A stretch of 64,000 bases of DNA from Chrysochromulina tobinii. Its lineage: Eukaryota; Haptophyta; Prymnesiales; Chrysochromulinaceae. Positions 1-10,200 of the stretch are shown here, piece by piece. The position numbers and the translations under genes were made by a program. Location of the stretch: contig JWZX01003278.1 in the NCBI GenBank assembly GCA_001275005.1, positions 1 to 64,000 on the forward strand. Reading direction: 5' to 3'. Each line of letters opens with the position of its first letter. Within the stretch, counting starts at the first letter, position 1. The notes beneath the pieces are model-generated. The model was not told the origin of the DNA, made no database searches, and saw only the letters and a program-made list of their open reading frames with translations.

Positions 1-73
1 ACCCCCCCCCTCTCCGCTTGATCTTTGCCGTCGTGCTGGATATGTTCGGAAGTACCCTTTGCGCGTCGACTTT

Positions 74-949
74 CTACAGCTCAGAATGCGACGCCGGCGT
101 CGAGCTGACCGTGGGGAGAGGGTTCTTCTTGCGCTTGATGGCGCAGCAGATGCAGCACGCGTAGATGGCAGCGGCGATGAGCGCCGGAGCGACCAGTAAG
201 ATGGCGCCCCACGCGAAGAGGCCCATCCTTGCCCACGGAAGACGCGCATAGTCCGGATCAATCGGGCTCACAGCTGTGAGGCCCGTGAGGGTCGTTTGGC
301 GGAAGTCGCCGTGCGGCGTAGAGATGGGCTTGTTGGCCGGGATCGTATGGCATGTGAAGTCGCCAGACTGATTGGACGCGAAGATGCGGCCGGCAATGTT
401 GATCCAGGAGGTAATCATGGCGCTTGCGTGCAGCATGCGGTACGAGAAGAAGCGCTGCGCAAACGACTTATTGGCCATAATCTCTGCCTTGTGTTTGGCA
501 AGGGCCGCGGGCAACGGTACGTCGGACACCTTGCCCGCCACGATTTCCTCCTTCACGAATTCGAATGCGGCCGCGTCCATCTTTGCCATGTGCAATCTGA
601 TCAGAAACCAGCCGATGGTCAATCCCCCCAGGCACCAGATGAAAGACAAGAGCACGGCGGGAGGCAGTCCAGTATTATGGATCAGCATTGATGTTGCCTG
701 GGCCCATATCATTGATATGATGTACCAATAACCAAACCACGAGTGCAGCCGCCACGCAGGGGGGCCCTGCCAGAGCCGAGTAAGCATGCAACCAATGCCG
801 GCCAGAAAGACAATGTAGCAGAAGAAGACGTGCGCAAAGTACATACTTCTGAGGCATGAGATCTTCGACCACGACCACGTGTAGTCCGGGCTGGTCAAAG
901 TGTCCATCGGCACAATAGAATCGCTCATGTTGGAGAAAAGCGATTCCAT
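74..949 (-). CDS. Multi-pass membrane protein, DUF2306-like
   Basis: A 291-residue protein read from the ATG at 949; the open frame continues upstream only to a GTG. It has about four or five hydrophobic segments: two near residues 40-90, two near 95-140, and a C-terminal one around 245-270 followed by a Cys-rich stretch (ACCICC) and a basic tail. A His-Ser-Trp-Phe-Gly motif and an Ile-His-Asn-Thr-Gly-Leu-Pro motif sit at membrane edges, and a hydrophilic loop of about 45 residues separates the pairs. The spacing of His residues and helices resembles the DUF2306 family of predicted membrane proteins, and less closely a cytochrome-b561-like fold. Family assignment is from memory and tentative. 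It is probably an integral membrane protein; substrate, partners and compartment cannot be read from the sequence. Confidence 0.6.
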   Translation of the reverse strand: MESLFSNMSDSIVPMDTLTSPDYTWSWSKISCLRSMYFAHVFFCYIVFLAGIGCMLTRLWQGPPAWRLHSWFGYWYIISMIWAQATSMLIHNTGLPPAVLLSFIWCLGGLTIGWFLIRLHMAKMDAAAFEFVKEEIVAGKVSDVPLPAALAKHKAEIMANKSFAQRFFSYRMLHASAMITSWINIAGRIFASNQSGDFTCHTIPANKPISTPHGDFRQTTLTGLTAVSPIDPDYARLPWARMGLFAWGAILLVAPALIAAAIYACCICCAIKRKKNPLPTVSSTPASHSEL

Positions 950-1405
950 GCGAGAAGCGAGAGAAGCGAGAGGCCGCGGGGTGGGTTGGATGCTTGCAGA
1001 AGGGTTGCGCACACTCAGAACAAATGAATCTCGCTGATTCCTATCTCGACAAGATCACGGGACCGGTGGTTCCAAAAGTGAGGGAGTGCGACGCTTAGAG
1101 AAGTGCGAGAACTGTTCTCGCCCATGATACCAAGGGACCGGAAACTCCGATTACTTTCGTGCTCGTAACGGGGCGCCTTCGCGCTTCGGGTGAGAGCTCG
1201 CGGCGGCGGACGAATCACGATAACCCGCGCCGTCCGGGCTCCGGCGGAACGTGCCCCGACGCGATCTTGGCGAACGATCTCTTGCGCCACGATCCTCGAT
1301 CGGTTTCTTACACCTTAGTTCAAGTTCAAGTTCAAAGTTCAAAAAAACTGGACTTGAACTTAACACCTTACACTTACAGTATCAGTAACATAGAAAAATG
1401 TGCGC
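950..1405. other. Intergenic region with a TTCAAG run and hairpin
   Basis: This separates the 3' end of the RBM26/27-like gene from the 5' end of the membrane-protein gene, both on the minus strand. It holds a short run of TTCAAG-type repeats (about 1317-1343). A 10-bp inverted repeat, AAGTTCAAGT at 1322-1331 and ACTTGAACTT at 1352-1361, could fold as a hairpin in the 3' UTR of the RBM26/27-like transcript. No gene is evident; short ORFs here have no recognisable domain. Confidence 0.4.
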
Positions 1406-3784
1406 CTAAAGGGCCCCTGATTTCTTTTGCTCTTGGAGCGCCTGCTCGATAGCGGCACTAAGCGTCTTGAGCTGCCCCATGAGCGACTCTCGCCCCTCTT
1501 TGTCCGCCTTGGGCAGCGCTGACACCTTAGCAAGCAGCTCCTTTTGCTGCACGAGCTGCTGTTGCACCGCCGCCGCCGCTTTGGCTGCGCCCGCGGCTTT
1601 TTCATAGGCGGCGCCCGCGACAGGGGCGGTTCGCTTGACGCCGGCAGTCGGGGCCGCTGCCAGCTTTGTTGCCGCCGCCTTGGGGCTCGCGTCTGGCTTA
1701 GGCGCGCCACCTGGCAACGCCGAATTGCCGTCTGCGGCGACCCGGGCCGCCTCTGCCGACGCTGCAGTGGCCTTGGGTGCGGGTGGGCTCCCGCGTCCAG
1801 CACCACGCCCTCCGGCAGCACGGAGTGCCGAAATCTGCTCAGCCACGCTGCCGCTGCCTCGGCCTCTCGAGGCACCTTCCGTACCGGTACCGCCGCCGCC
1901 TCTGGCGCCGCCCTTAGCACCTTTGGCGCCGCCGGCGTGCTGCTTCGCCCAACCGACGGTGATGCGCGGGTTCCCAAGGACGTACTCGGGTGAGTCCAGC
2001 GCCGCCACGGCCTCGGCGCGCGTTTTGAACTGCACGAAGGCGTGGCGGTGCTGAGGCTTGAGCTGCATGTTGACAATGGCGCCAAACTTGCCAAAATGGG
2101 ACGAGAGCTGGTCGATCGTATTGTTCTCCTCGGGGAGGTTGCCCACGAAGATGGTGCTGCCTTCCATACCGCCTGAGTTGCCGCCGCTGCTGCCGCTAGC
2201 GCCGGCACTGTTGCCGCGCCCACCAGCGCTACCAACTCCTCCGGTCGCTGCCTTACCGTCCTCGGCAGCAGGCGCGTGCGACGGTGCTGATGCTGCCGCA
2301 GGGCCTTCGGCGACTACGCCTAGCGCAGCCTCCATATTCCGAATCGCGTTCTGAAGCGATGTGGCCTGAGCATCCTCGGCATGTGGCTGCTGTTGCGGCA
2401 GATGCTGTTGCGGCAGCTGCTGCTGCAGCGGCGGCTGCTGCTGCTGCTGCTTCGCCACGGGCTGCATGGGCGGCATGGGCGGCATGGGCTGCATGGGCAT
2501 TCCGGGTCGAGCTGGGAAGGTGCCAGCCGCACTGCCACACATCGGGTTCATGTACTGGCCTCCTGCGCCAACGCCCACGCTGCACATGCCACAAGCTGCT
2601 GCCATCGCGGCTCCTCCCATCGGTGCCATGCAGCCCGGCATCGGCATGGGCGGCCGAGTACCCTGCTGCTGCATCTGCATCTGCATCTGCATCTGCTGCT
2701 GCTGTTGCTGTTGCTGCTGCTGCTGCTGCTGCTGCATGAGCTGCTGCTGGCGCATAAGGTGCTGCTGCTGCTGAAGCTGCTGCTGCTGCTGCTGAAGCTG
2801 TGGCTGCTGCATGAGCTGCTGCTGCTGCAGCAATCGCTGCCTCAACTGCTGCTGATGCTGCATGATCTGCTGCTGAGTCTGCTGCGGCGGCAAGTGCATC
2901 GCCGCCATCAGCTGTTGCTGCGCGAGCGTGGGCTGGAAAGGCCCACCCGCGCCAGGTGGCATCGTATGCATCGACAAGCTAGTTGGCGTCATACAGGGCC
3001 CGATCAGACCGGTAGGGCCGACCGGTCCCATCTGACCGTTGCCCATGGGGCCATGGGGCCATGGCGTGGGGCCCAGCGCGCTGCCGCCGATGCCAATCGG
3101 GCCGCGCCACTCGCCCTTGCCAGCCATGCCGCCGCCGTGGAAGCCGCCGCCGTGGAAGCCGCCGCCTCCCTTGCCGCCAAATTGGCTGCCCTTGCCGCCG
3201 CCTCGGCCATCGAAATTCTGTCCGCCGCCGCGGCCGCCGCCGATGCGACCGCCATGGCGGCCGCCATCAGTGCCCTTGCCCTGGGGGAATTCGCTGTTTC
3301 CCCACCCATCCTCGACTGTCCGCGGACCGCCCGGTGCAGCTGACGACGAGCTCGCCTGCACTGCAGCGCCCGCGCTGCTGCTGTCATCATCGCGTGCGGA
3401 TCGGCGTTGCCGTTTATAATCGCGCTCATCATCGTCCTCGTCGTCCTCGTCATTGTCCTCCCACCTGCGGCTGCCGCCGAGCGTCCCGACGCTCTCCTGC
3501 ACCACTTCGACGTTGCCGTCAGCCAGCGCGGCCGCAGCTCCGCTGGTCAGGTAAGCACCGCTGGTCACAGTGTCAAAGAGCCGCTGCACGAGGCCTATGG
3601 TCTCATCCCGCAGAAAGTCCTCGAGGCTCTCATTGCAGTACCGCTGGAGCTCGTCATCAGGCTTATCCTTCTTCAGAAGCGCGATGATGTAGTCTGCCAG
3701 GACGGCAGGCTCACAATCGCAATAAGGCTCGCAGGCGTCAATCAACCACCCTTTGAGCGCTGCCTCGTCCACGACCTCGATCAT
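1406..3784 (-). CDS. RBM26/RBM27-type RNA-binding protein
   Basis: A 792-residue protein starting at the ATG at 3784. Residues 1-75 match the PWI-like N-terminus of animal RBM26/RBM27 (pattern LKxWL...PxCD...LADYxxALLKKDK). A Gly/Arg-rich RGG-like stretch follows (about 175-230), then long Gln/Met-rich tracts (about 285-470). One RRM lies near 545-620 with RNP2-like TIFVGNL and RNP1-like HAFVQF. The tail is a helical Gln/Lys segment with the LLxK...KADKExxxxLMxQLKTL pattern seen at the end of RBM26/27. In animals this family joins MTR4 and ZFC3H1 to deliver polyadenylated nuclear RNA to the exosome. I see no CCCH zinc finger between PWI and RRM, which animal members have. Likely nuclear. The Gln tracts are almost all CAG codons and prone to length change. 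Confidence 0.85.
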   Translation of the reverse strand: MIEVVDEAALKGWLIDACEPYCDCEPAVLADYIIALLKKDKPDDELQRYCNESLEDFLRDETIGLVQRLFDTVTSGAYLTSGAAAALADGNVEVVQESVGTLGGSRRWEDNDEDDEDDDERDYKRQRRSARDDDSSSAGAAVQASSSSAAPGGPRTVEDGWGNSEFPQGKGTDGGRHGGRIGGGRGGGQNFDGRGGGKGSQFGGKGGGGFHGGGFHGGGMAGKGEWRGPIGIGGSALGPTPWPHGPMGNGQMGPVGPTGLIGPCMTPTSLSMHTMPPGAGGPFQPTLAQQQLMAAMHLPPQQTQQQIMQHQQQLRQRLLQQQQLMQQPQLQQQQQQLQQQQHLMRQQQLMQQQQQQQQQQQQQQMQMQMQMQQQGTRPPMPMPGCMAPMGGAAMAAACGMCSVGVGAGGQYMNPMCGSAAGTFPARPGMPMQPMPPMPPMQPVAKQQQQQPPLQQQLPQQHLPQQQPHAEDAQATSLQNAIRNMEAALGVVAEGPAAASAPSHAPAAEDGKAATGGVGSAGGRGNSAGASGSSGGNSGGMEGSTIFVGNLPEENNTIDQLSSHFGKFGAIVNMQLKPQHRHAFVQFKTRAEAVAALDSPEYVLGNPRITVGWAKQHAGGAKGAKGGARGGGGTGTEGASRGRGSGSVAEQISALRAAGGRGAGRGSPPAPKATAASAEAARVAADGNSALPGGAPKPDASPKAAATKLAAAPTAGVKRTAPVAGAAYEKAAGAAKAAAAVQQQLVQQKELLAKVSALPKADKEGRESLMGQLKTLSAAIEQALQEQKKSGAL

Positions 3785-4024
3785 CGCCTGGAACGAGAGC
3801 GACCTCGGTGCCCTCAGGCGTTTGCGGCCAGCGAGCGCTCGTTCGCGCTGCCCCTGCGCGGCGGCCGAGACGCAAAAGAAGCGAGAAAGGCACTGTGAAG
3901 GCGTCTAATTCACAGCTCGTCTCGACGTCTTCACACTTTTCAAGGAACCCTCCGTCGTTGGAACGCGACTCCACGCGCTTCTGCAATCTCCCTCGATCAT
4001 GCGATCGTCGGGTCCGACCGCACG
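3785..4024. promoter_or_regulatory. Putative bidirectional promoter
   Basis: These 240 bases lie between two divergent start codons: the RBM26/27-like gene on minus and the TPR/hydroxylase gene on plus. No convincing TATA box or factor site was seen. The promoter role is inferred from the divergent layout alone. Confidence 0.35.
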
Positions 4025-5296
4025 ATGAGTGAAGCTTTCGATAGACGAAGAGCTGCAATCGGGCTCGCGCCGGGGATCCTTGACAGTGGTGAAAGTTACT
4101 TTGAGCTGGCTCATGTTCTCGAGCTCGGCGCCAGTGAGATGGCTGCACCCGGTCGCGCACGTAGCGCTCCTGGTGCTCGTCCGTCCTCTCAAGCAGCCTC
4201 CGAGCTGGCAGAAGCGGAGCATGCGTATCGCACCGGGTTGCGATTGTCGCCGATGGATTCGGGCGGCTACTACCAGCTTGGAAGCATGCTGCGCAGCCGT
4301 GATCGCGTAGAGGAAGCCTTGTCGTTGCTCGAAGTCGCCGCCAGACTAGACCCATCCAATGGAGCGGCGGCCAGTTCTCTCGCGTATGTGCTTCTCAACC
4401 GAGGCACGCGCTCACAGCAACGCGGGCTGCAGATGCTCGCACAAGGCGTGGATTCGGGACTTTGGGCGCGCACCATCCCTTGGCAGCACCCGGCTGAGCA
4501 CCTCGCGAGCGTGCCGGCGCCTCCGAGGCACGGGCTGCACACGCGGGCTCCATACCAGTGCGTGCTGGACCCACTCGAGAAAGCCGCACGAGAGATGGCA
4601 GCCGAGGCGACAGCGCTGCTTGCACATTTCCGCGTGCAGGCGGAGGGGCTGTCCCACCCTCGAGGTGGCTGGCGCGAGCTCAACGTGTGGCGTCTGTGCG
4701 GGCTGGGCCCTAATAGTGGACCTAATGATGGCCCTAATCAGGCGGCCGGGCCGATCCCGGAGCTGCGCACGACGTGCGCGCGCCTTCGCGAGGTGAGGGC
4801 ACTCTACCCGTACATCCAGGGCGCAATGTTCTCGGCGATAGTGCCTAACACCACGCTTGTTGCGCACTGCGGCCCTACGAACGGCCGATTGATCGCGCAC
4901 GTCGGCCTGAGCGTGCCGCAGCCGGGTGCGGCACGCCTCCACCTTGGCCGGCCGTTGTCCCTCACGCCAGCATCCCTGACAGAGGTACGTGCTCTCGGGT
5001 TGGCTGACGAGGAGGCCACCGAGATCACGTGGCAAGAGGGGCGAGGATTCGTGTGGGAGGACAGCATCAGCCATGAGGTAGTGTGGCGCAGCACGGCCGT
5101 CGCAGGAGAGCACAAGGCGACACCTGTCGTAAGTGACGAGGCCTTCATCACGAGTAACCCGCGCATCATCCTTCTACTCCTCTTGCTGTCGCCCGCCATG
5201 ACCGGGCAGCAGATTTGCACTCGAGCCGCTCCGACCCCGCGCCTACCGGCCAGCGAGGCTCAGCGCGCGGCGAACGTCGACTGCGTTGAAACTTAG
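4025..5296 (+). CDS. TPR-containing aspartyl/asparaginyl beta-hydroxylase-type dioxygenase
   Basis: A 423-residue protein. Residues about 55-125 form two tetratricopeptide repeats (AEHAYRTGLRLSPMDSGGYY, then EALSLLEVAARLDPSNGAAA). Residues about 265-355 carry the aspartyl/asparaginyl beta-hydroxylase (ASPH) signature: FSAIVPNTTLVAHCGPTNGR, VGLSVP, then WQEGRGFVWEDSISHEVVW. The two iron-binding His residues (HCGP at nt 4864 and SHEV at about nt 5072) and the Arg expected to bind 2-oxoglutarate (NGRL) are present. The family oxidises Asp/Asn side chains using Fe(II), oxygen and 2-oxoglutarate. Unlike animal ASPH there is no clear N-terminal membrane anchor, although a Leu-rich segment lies near the C-terminus. 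A small GPN-type repeat (GPNSGPNDGPN) interrupts the catalytic region. The substrate is unknown. Confidence 0.85.
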   Translation: MSEAFDRRRAAIGLAPGILDSGESYFELAHVLELGASEMAAPGRARSAPGARPSSQAASELAEAEHAYRTGLRLSPMDSGGYYQLGSMLRSRDRVEEALSLLEVAARLDPSNGAAASSLAYVLLNRGTRSQQRGLQMLAQGVDSGLWARTIPWQHPAEHLASVPAPPRHGLHTRAPYQCVLDPLEKAAREMAAEATALLAHFRVQAEGLSHPRGGWRELNVWRLCGLGPNSGPNDGPNQAAGPIPELRTTCARLREVRALYPYIQGAMFSAIVPNTTLVAHCGPTNGRLIAHVGLSVPQPGAARLHLGRPLSLTPASLTEVRALGLADEEATEITWQEGRGFVWEDSISHEVVWRSTAVAGEHKATPVVSDEAFITSNPRIILLLLLLSPAMTGQQICTRAAPTPRLPASEAQRAANVDCVET

Positions 5297-5555
5297 ATGT
5301 TAGAATCTTTCGTTGAAACGCGAATACGCGTGTACGATGTAGCCTTAGGAACTACGGTTTAATTGATAATTATGAAACTGCATTATTCGATGTACTTGAT
5401 TTAAATCGAGCTACGGATGTCAATTTTTGCCGATGATCTGCACCAATCCCTGCAGCGTGCGGCCAAACTGACCGAGGAGCCGTCGCTGCGGCCGCGGCAA
5501 TCTGGGCGGTCCTGGCTGGTGAGAGAGTCTCGACCACAGAGAAGCTGCCGCGCTC

Positions 5556-6899
5556 TCATAGCCTGCATCGAGAACGGCGGCATCGCCGTCGGTGGCCCGC
5601 GGCGACGCACGCAGTGTGCTCAGCAGACGACAGCGGCTGCGGCGCTTGCTGCTGCCGCTCTGCCTGTTCCTGCAGCCACTGCTGCTGCGCTTGCTCCTGC
5701 TGCTCCTGCTGCTGCTGCGGCTGCGGCTGCTGCTGGGGCTGCTGCTGGGGCTGCTGCTGCCGCTGCTGCCGCTGCGCCGACGGCGGCTGCAAGACCTGCT
5801 GTGCTTGTTGCCACGCTGCGACCCCTTCGTACCGTGTTGGCGAGGCTGACGGCGAGGCGGCCTGCGCACGGAGCTCAAGCTCCTCCTCTAGGCCGAAGAC
5901 CATCTGCTGGAGCACCTCGTCCACGTTGAAGACACCGCCCGAGCTCTGCCAGAGCTCCTGGATGATGCGCAGCACGAGCATGTGAGCGCCGCAGAGCATC
6001 GCGAACAGAAAGGACTGCAACGAGAGCACGCCCGCGATCGAGGCGGTGCCTGCACCCAGGAGCGGGAAGGCGAGCAGCTCGACGGCGGCAAGCAGGTAGA
6101 GCAGGCCGATGCCCAAAAAGGGGAACTTGCGCTGCATCGCACCCAGCCGGTAGCCGCGCGCCTGGCGCAGGTTCTTGACCGTCTCGTACACAATCGAGGG
6201 CACGCCGACCGATGTGAGGTACATGATAGCCTCGAGCGGGTCATCGGCGGGGCGCGTCGAAAGGAGCCGCGCGGGAGGGATATCGAGGCGGCGCAGATCG
6301 TTCTTCACGTACGCGCGGATCGCCGAGAGCGCCGCCGGGTAGAAGGGGCGGCCCTGGCACACGAGTGTCGTCTGCTCGAGGAGCGACTTGGCCTCGGACA
6401 CCTCCTGGAAGAGCGCGAAGTATATGCTCTCCTGCTGCTGGTAGAGCGCCGAATAGGCATTGCCGGCGAGGATCGAGAAGAGCAGCCCGATGACCGTGAG
6501 AAAGTTCTGGATGAACTGGGCGTCGTCCTCCTGCAGGATACGAATCGTGCCCACATCAAGCGTCGAGCGGATGTAGAGTGACAGGTTGTCGAAGTAGACG
6601 AAGCCGGCGACTGTGGCGATGACCGTGGGCAGCGCGACGCGCATGAGCGTCGAGAGCGCCTGCTTGGTGCGCGTCGAGAACGCCATGTTGCGCTGCATGC
6701 GTGCGGCCACCTTTGCACTCACGCCGCCGGTGAGCCGGCTCAGGCCGCTGTCCGAAGGAGACCCAGGCGCCGAGGAGGACGGCAGCGCCGTGAGGCGCAC
6801 CGCGGTCGTCCGGTGCGGCGGCGGACGTGCGGCGGTGGTGTAGCGAACGTCGTGCACGAGCGCGTTGACGAGAGGAACAAGAAGCAAAGTCTTCCACAT
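5556..6899 (-). CDS. DUF4239-like membrane protein with Gln-rich tail
   Basis: I start this at the ATG at 6899, because the segment after it (MWKTLLLVPLVNALVH) reads as a signal peptide. An ATG at 6947 would add 16 residues ahead of it. The mature protein has two hydrophobic segments near residues 85-150 and two near 265-330. Between them lies a helical domain with the pattern FxxLFQEVSEAKSLLEQ followed by an Arg-Ala-Tyr helix. This layout matches DUF4239, a bestrophin-like family of unknown role. The last 80 or so residues are Gln/Pro-rich with CAG runs. A signal peptide followed by a Ser/Thr/Arg-rich region would also fit a bipartite plastid presequence in a secondary-plastid alga, but no ASAFAP-like Phe is visible. 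No enzymatic motif is present. Confidence 0.65.
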   Translation of the reverse strand: MWKTLLLVPLVNALVHDVRYTTAARPPPHRTTAVRLTALPSSSAPGSPSDSGLSRLTGGVSAKVAARMQRNMAFSTRTKQALSTLMRVALPTVIATVAGFVYFDNLSLYIRSTLDVGTIRILQEDDAQFIQNFLTVIGLLFSILAGNAYSALYQQQESIYFALFQEVSEAKSLLEQTTLVCQGRPFYPAALSAIRAYVKNDLRRLDIPPARLLSTRPADDPLEAIMYLTSVGVPSIVYETVKNLRQARGYRLGAMQRKFPFLGIGLLYLLAAVELLAFPLLGAGTASIAGVLSLQSFLFAMLCGAHMLVLRIIQELWQSSGGVFNVDEVLQQMVFGLEEELELRAQAASPSASPTRYEGVAAWQQAQQVLQPPSAQRQQRQQQPQQQPQQQPQPQQQQEQQEQAQQQWLQEQAERQQQAPQPLSSAEHTACVAAGHRRRCRRSRCRL

Positions 6900-7252
6900 G
6901 CGGACGTACATGTAAAAGTACGCCACGGTTACATTTATCGGGCCCACCCAGATCGGGTAGAAATGCCGATGATACTCGGAGAGACAGTGGCCGGTTTATT
7001 GGCGCCAATGCAGAGAGCTAATTTGGGCTTCTGGACGGAGAAAATACAAGTTCGATTGCGAAGCGACACTGCAGCCCTGACGTAGCCCTCGCGCCTGGCG
7101 GCCACACGAGACTCGCGCGCGACCCAGGTGCGCCATCCCTTGGACGGCCCAACCATCATCTGCCCTGCGCGCTGAGTGCTCCCTTGGCCCCTACGTCTCT
7201 GACCCCCTGATGTGCTCCTGCGGCAGCAGCGGCTGGAGCCTGCTGGAGAGCC
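6900..7252. promoter_or_regulatory. Putative bidirectional promoter
   Basis: About 350 bases between divergent start codons (DUF4239-like gene on minus, HAT-repeat gene on plus). No defined promoter element was recognised. The plus-strand gene's ATG at 7253 sits in a good Kozak context (gccATGG). Confidence 0.35.
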
Positions 7253-10200
7253 ATGGCGGTGGAGGCAGCAAGGGGGGGGGGCTTGGCGCCCCCTTCCTCG
7301 GCCACCGGCTTCCTCGACACGGCCGAACTCGTGCCACCCACCACAGCCGCGAAGTGGCAAACCTGGGTCTCTCTGGATGAGTCTTGGGAGGAGGGTACGG
7401 AGGAGGGCGAAGATGAGGAAATCTGCACCGTGCTCCAGACTGCGCCGCGCGACGACCAGGCCGGCCTGCGGTTCAAGGATGCGACGGGCCTGATCAGCAA
7501 GCACGCCGACAGCACAGAGCCCATCTACCCGCGCGTCAGGCTACCTTCCGATATGGAGGCGAAGGCGGTCATCGAGAGTTCAGTGCCGAAGCCACGCGCA
7601 GAGCGCGGCCGGCCCGACTCGGACCACGCGCGCGGCTTTGAGGCCGGCAGGATGGAGACGGGGCCCTTCGCGGGTGCGACCGCGTCGGTGTACAACAACG
7701 CCGACGGCCGGGGCACCTACAGCTCGCAGTCGAGCGTCGCGGCGACCGGCGTGGGTAACGAGACGCGCAGCAGTAACTCCCAGGAGACCGATGAGGAGGA
7801 GACGGCGTCTGCAGCGATGCCACCACAACAGCCGCCGCTGCCGTCACCGAAGCATCGCGCCCCGTCTTCCGCGGCGACCAGTGCAGCCGCCGCTGCCGTC
7901 TTGCCGCCGGCGGCAGCAATGGCGCCGCCACCGTCCACGTTTTCCACCCCATCGACGAGCTTTGCCGCGAGCGCGTCCACCAACTCTATCTGGGGGCGTG
8001 CCCCCGCGGCAGCGGGCGGCGCGTGTGCGCACAACTTTTCGCTCTTCGGCAGTGGGCTGGGCGGCGGCGCGCTTGGGGGGGGGGGGCTCTTTGGCGCGCA
8101 GCCGGGGTCCAAGCCGGTCTCGCCCGCGCGGTACGGCGAGCAGCTCGTGAGCGGCAATGACGCGGCGCTTGCGCTGGAGCTCCGCCGGATAGGTCTCTCC
8201 TCCTCACCTACCGGTCAACCACGCTCACCCACCATGCCCCGCCCCGTGCATACCGGCGGGCCGATGCCTTCGAGCGGCCCCATGCCCGCCAACGGCCCCA
8301 TGCCCGTGCGCGCACCGAATGCGACCGAGGACCGATGCGCTGCCGTGAGCGCCACCGGTTCCGCCGACGACCGCGGTCGCGCGCACCGACGGACCTTATC
8401 CGACCCACCGGTACCGGTCGACGCGCCCCTTGGGGTGCGTCCGCCGCCGCCGCTACCGGGCGTGGGCGGCTGGTGCCGCGCGGCCGAGCTGGACGGCAGC
8501 GCCGTGCCCACGACGCCGCCGAGGATAGGAGGCGCGACGATGCTGCTGCCGCCGCCGCCGATCTGGTCATCGTCGCACCCGCTAGCGATGTCGCACCCAC
8601 TCTCGGCGGGGCGCGCCTCAGTGGGTGGCAGCCGTCCGCCCTCATATGAGCGCGGGATGTTCGAACCCGCCCAGCCAGCGCCGCGCTCGCCCTCGTACGA
8701 GCGCGGGATGTTCGAGCGCGGCAGCGACAACCGTCCACCCTCGTGCGGCGCGACACCCGTCCCACTGATGAGGGGCGACACCTCGAGCCCAGATGGTAGG
8801 TCTTCCTACGATACATCGCTCCATTCATCGGTGCGCGGATCGCTCGATTCGGCGCTCCACCCGATGGGCGCGACCGGCATGAGCGGCATCGGCGGTGGCT
8901 TTGGTGGGATGAGCGGCGGCATGTGCGCCAGCGTCATGGGCGGCGCAGGCATGGGCGGCAGCGCCGGCATGGGCGGGGGTGGCGGCCTCGGCCTCGGCAC
9001 GATGCATCCGTCGCATCCGCGCGTGGCCTCTCTGGGTGGCGCGACGCCCTTCCAGCAGCAGCAGCCACCCGCGCACTTCAGGGACTTCACACCGGTGGAC
9101 TTCAGACCGGTGGAGGATAGCACTTACCTCGCGTCCGCCGCCTTCAACCCTGCGGCTCCGCCCGCGCCAATATCGCTGCCCCTCCACAGCAGCCGCGCTG
9201 GTTGGGCAGGTAGCCCAAGCCCTACGAGCTCATCGGCGTGGGGCCCAGACCTGCCGAACAGCCTCGGCGCGCCATCCCCGTCTGCGGTGTCGTTGCAGCA
9301 GATGCAGGCAGAGATGCGCGCGCAGCAGCAGATTCACCAGCAACAGCTGCAGCAGCAGCAGCAGCAGTTCCAGCAGCAGCTCCAGCTCCAGCAGCAAGTG
9401 CACCACCAGCAGCTGCAGCTGCAGCAGCAACGCGAGCGCCATGAGAAGCAGCTTAAGCAGCAACAGGAGGCGATGCAGCCGCCCGGCAGCCGGCTGCCCT
9501 CGTTCGACCCACACGGCAGCCGACCGGGCTCGTACGACCCGCACGCCAGCCGGCCGGGGTCGTACGACCCGCACGCCAACAGGCCAGGCTCGTACGACCC
9601 ACACGGCAACCGACCGAGCTCCTACGACGCGCATGCCAGCAGGCCGGGATCCTACGATCCACACGGCAACCGACCGGGCTCCTACGATCCGCACGCCAAC
9701 CGACCGGGCTCGTACGACCCGCACGCTAACAGGCCGGGCTCGTACGACCCACACGGCAACCGACCGGGCTCGTTCGAACCGCACGCGAACCGGCCGGGGT
9801 CCTACAACCCGCACGCCAGCCGGCCGGGCTCGTACGACCCACACGCCAGACCGCCCTCGTACGAGCGCGGCATGGGCATGGGCGGCGTCCCCAATAGCAG
9901 CGGCGGCGGTGGCATGATGGGCGGCATCAGCGGCAGCCTTGGCGGCGTCGGGCTTGTCGGCGGCACCGGCCTGCGCGTGTCGCTCGATGCCGGCCAGGGC
10001 GGCTCGCTTGCCTCCTCGGCCACCTCGCTCACTACGGGATCGGATGCGTCAGCTCGGCAATCCAAGGAGCTCATGATGAGCCCCAAGACGCGTGCGGTCT
10101 ACAAGGCCTTCTCGCACCGGCTGCGCTCCAAGGAGACCCAGGGCAGGGGCATGGCGCACGCGAGCGAGCTCGCGCGACGATGCCTGGCCGAGCTGCCCTC

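Noticed and set aside
2381-3343. Long plus-strand ORF rich in Leu, His and Ala opposite the RBM26/27-like gene
   Set aside because: It is the mirror of CAG and GGC repeats of the minus-strand gene, with no domain of its own.
7265-8085. Long G runs (about 10-12) suspected of causing frameshift errors in the HAT-repeat gene
   Set aside because: The reading frame continues through both runs with unchanged composition, so no correction is needed.
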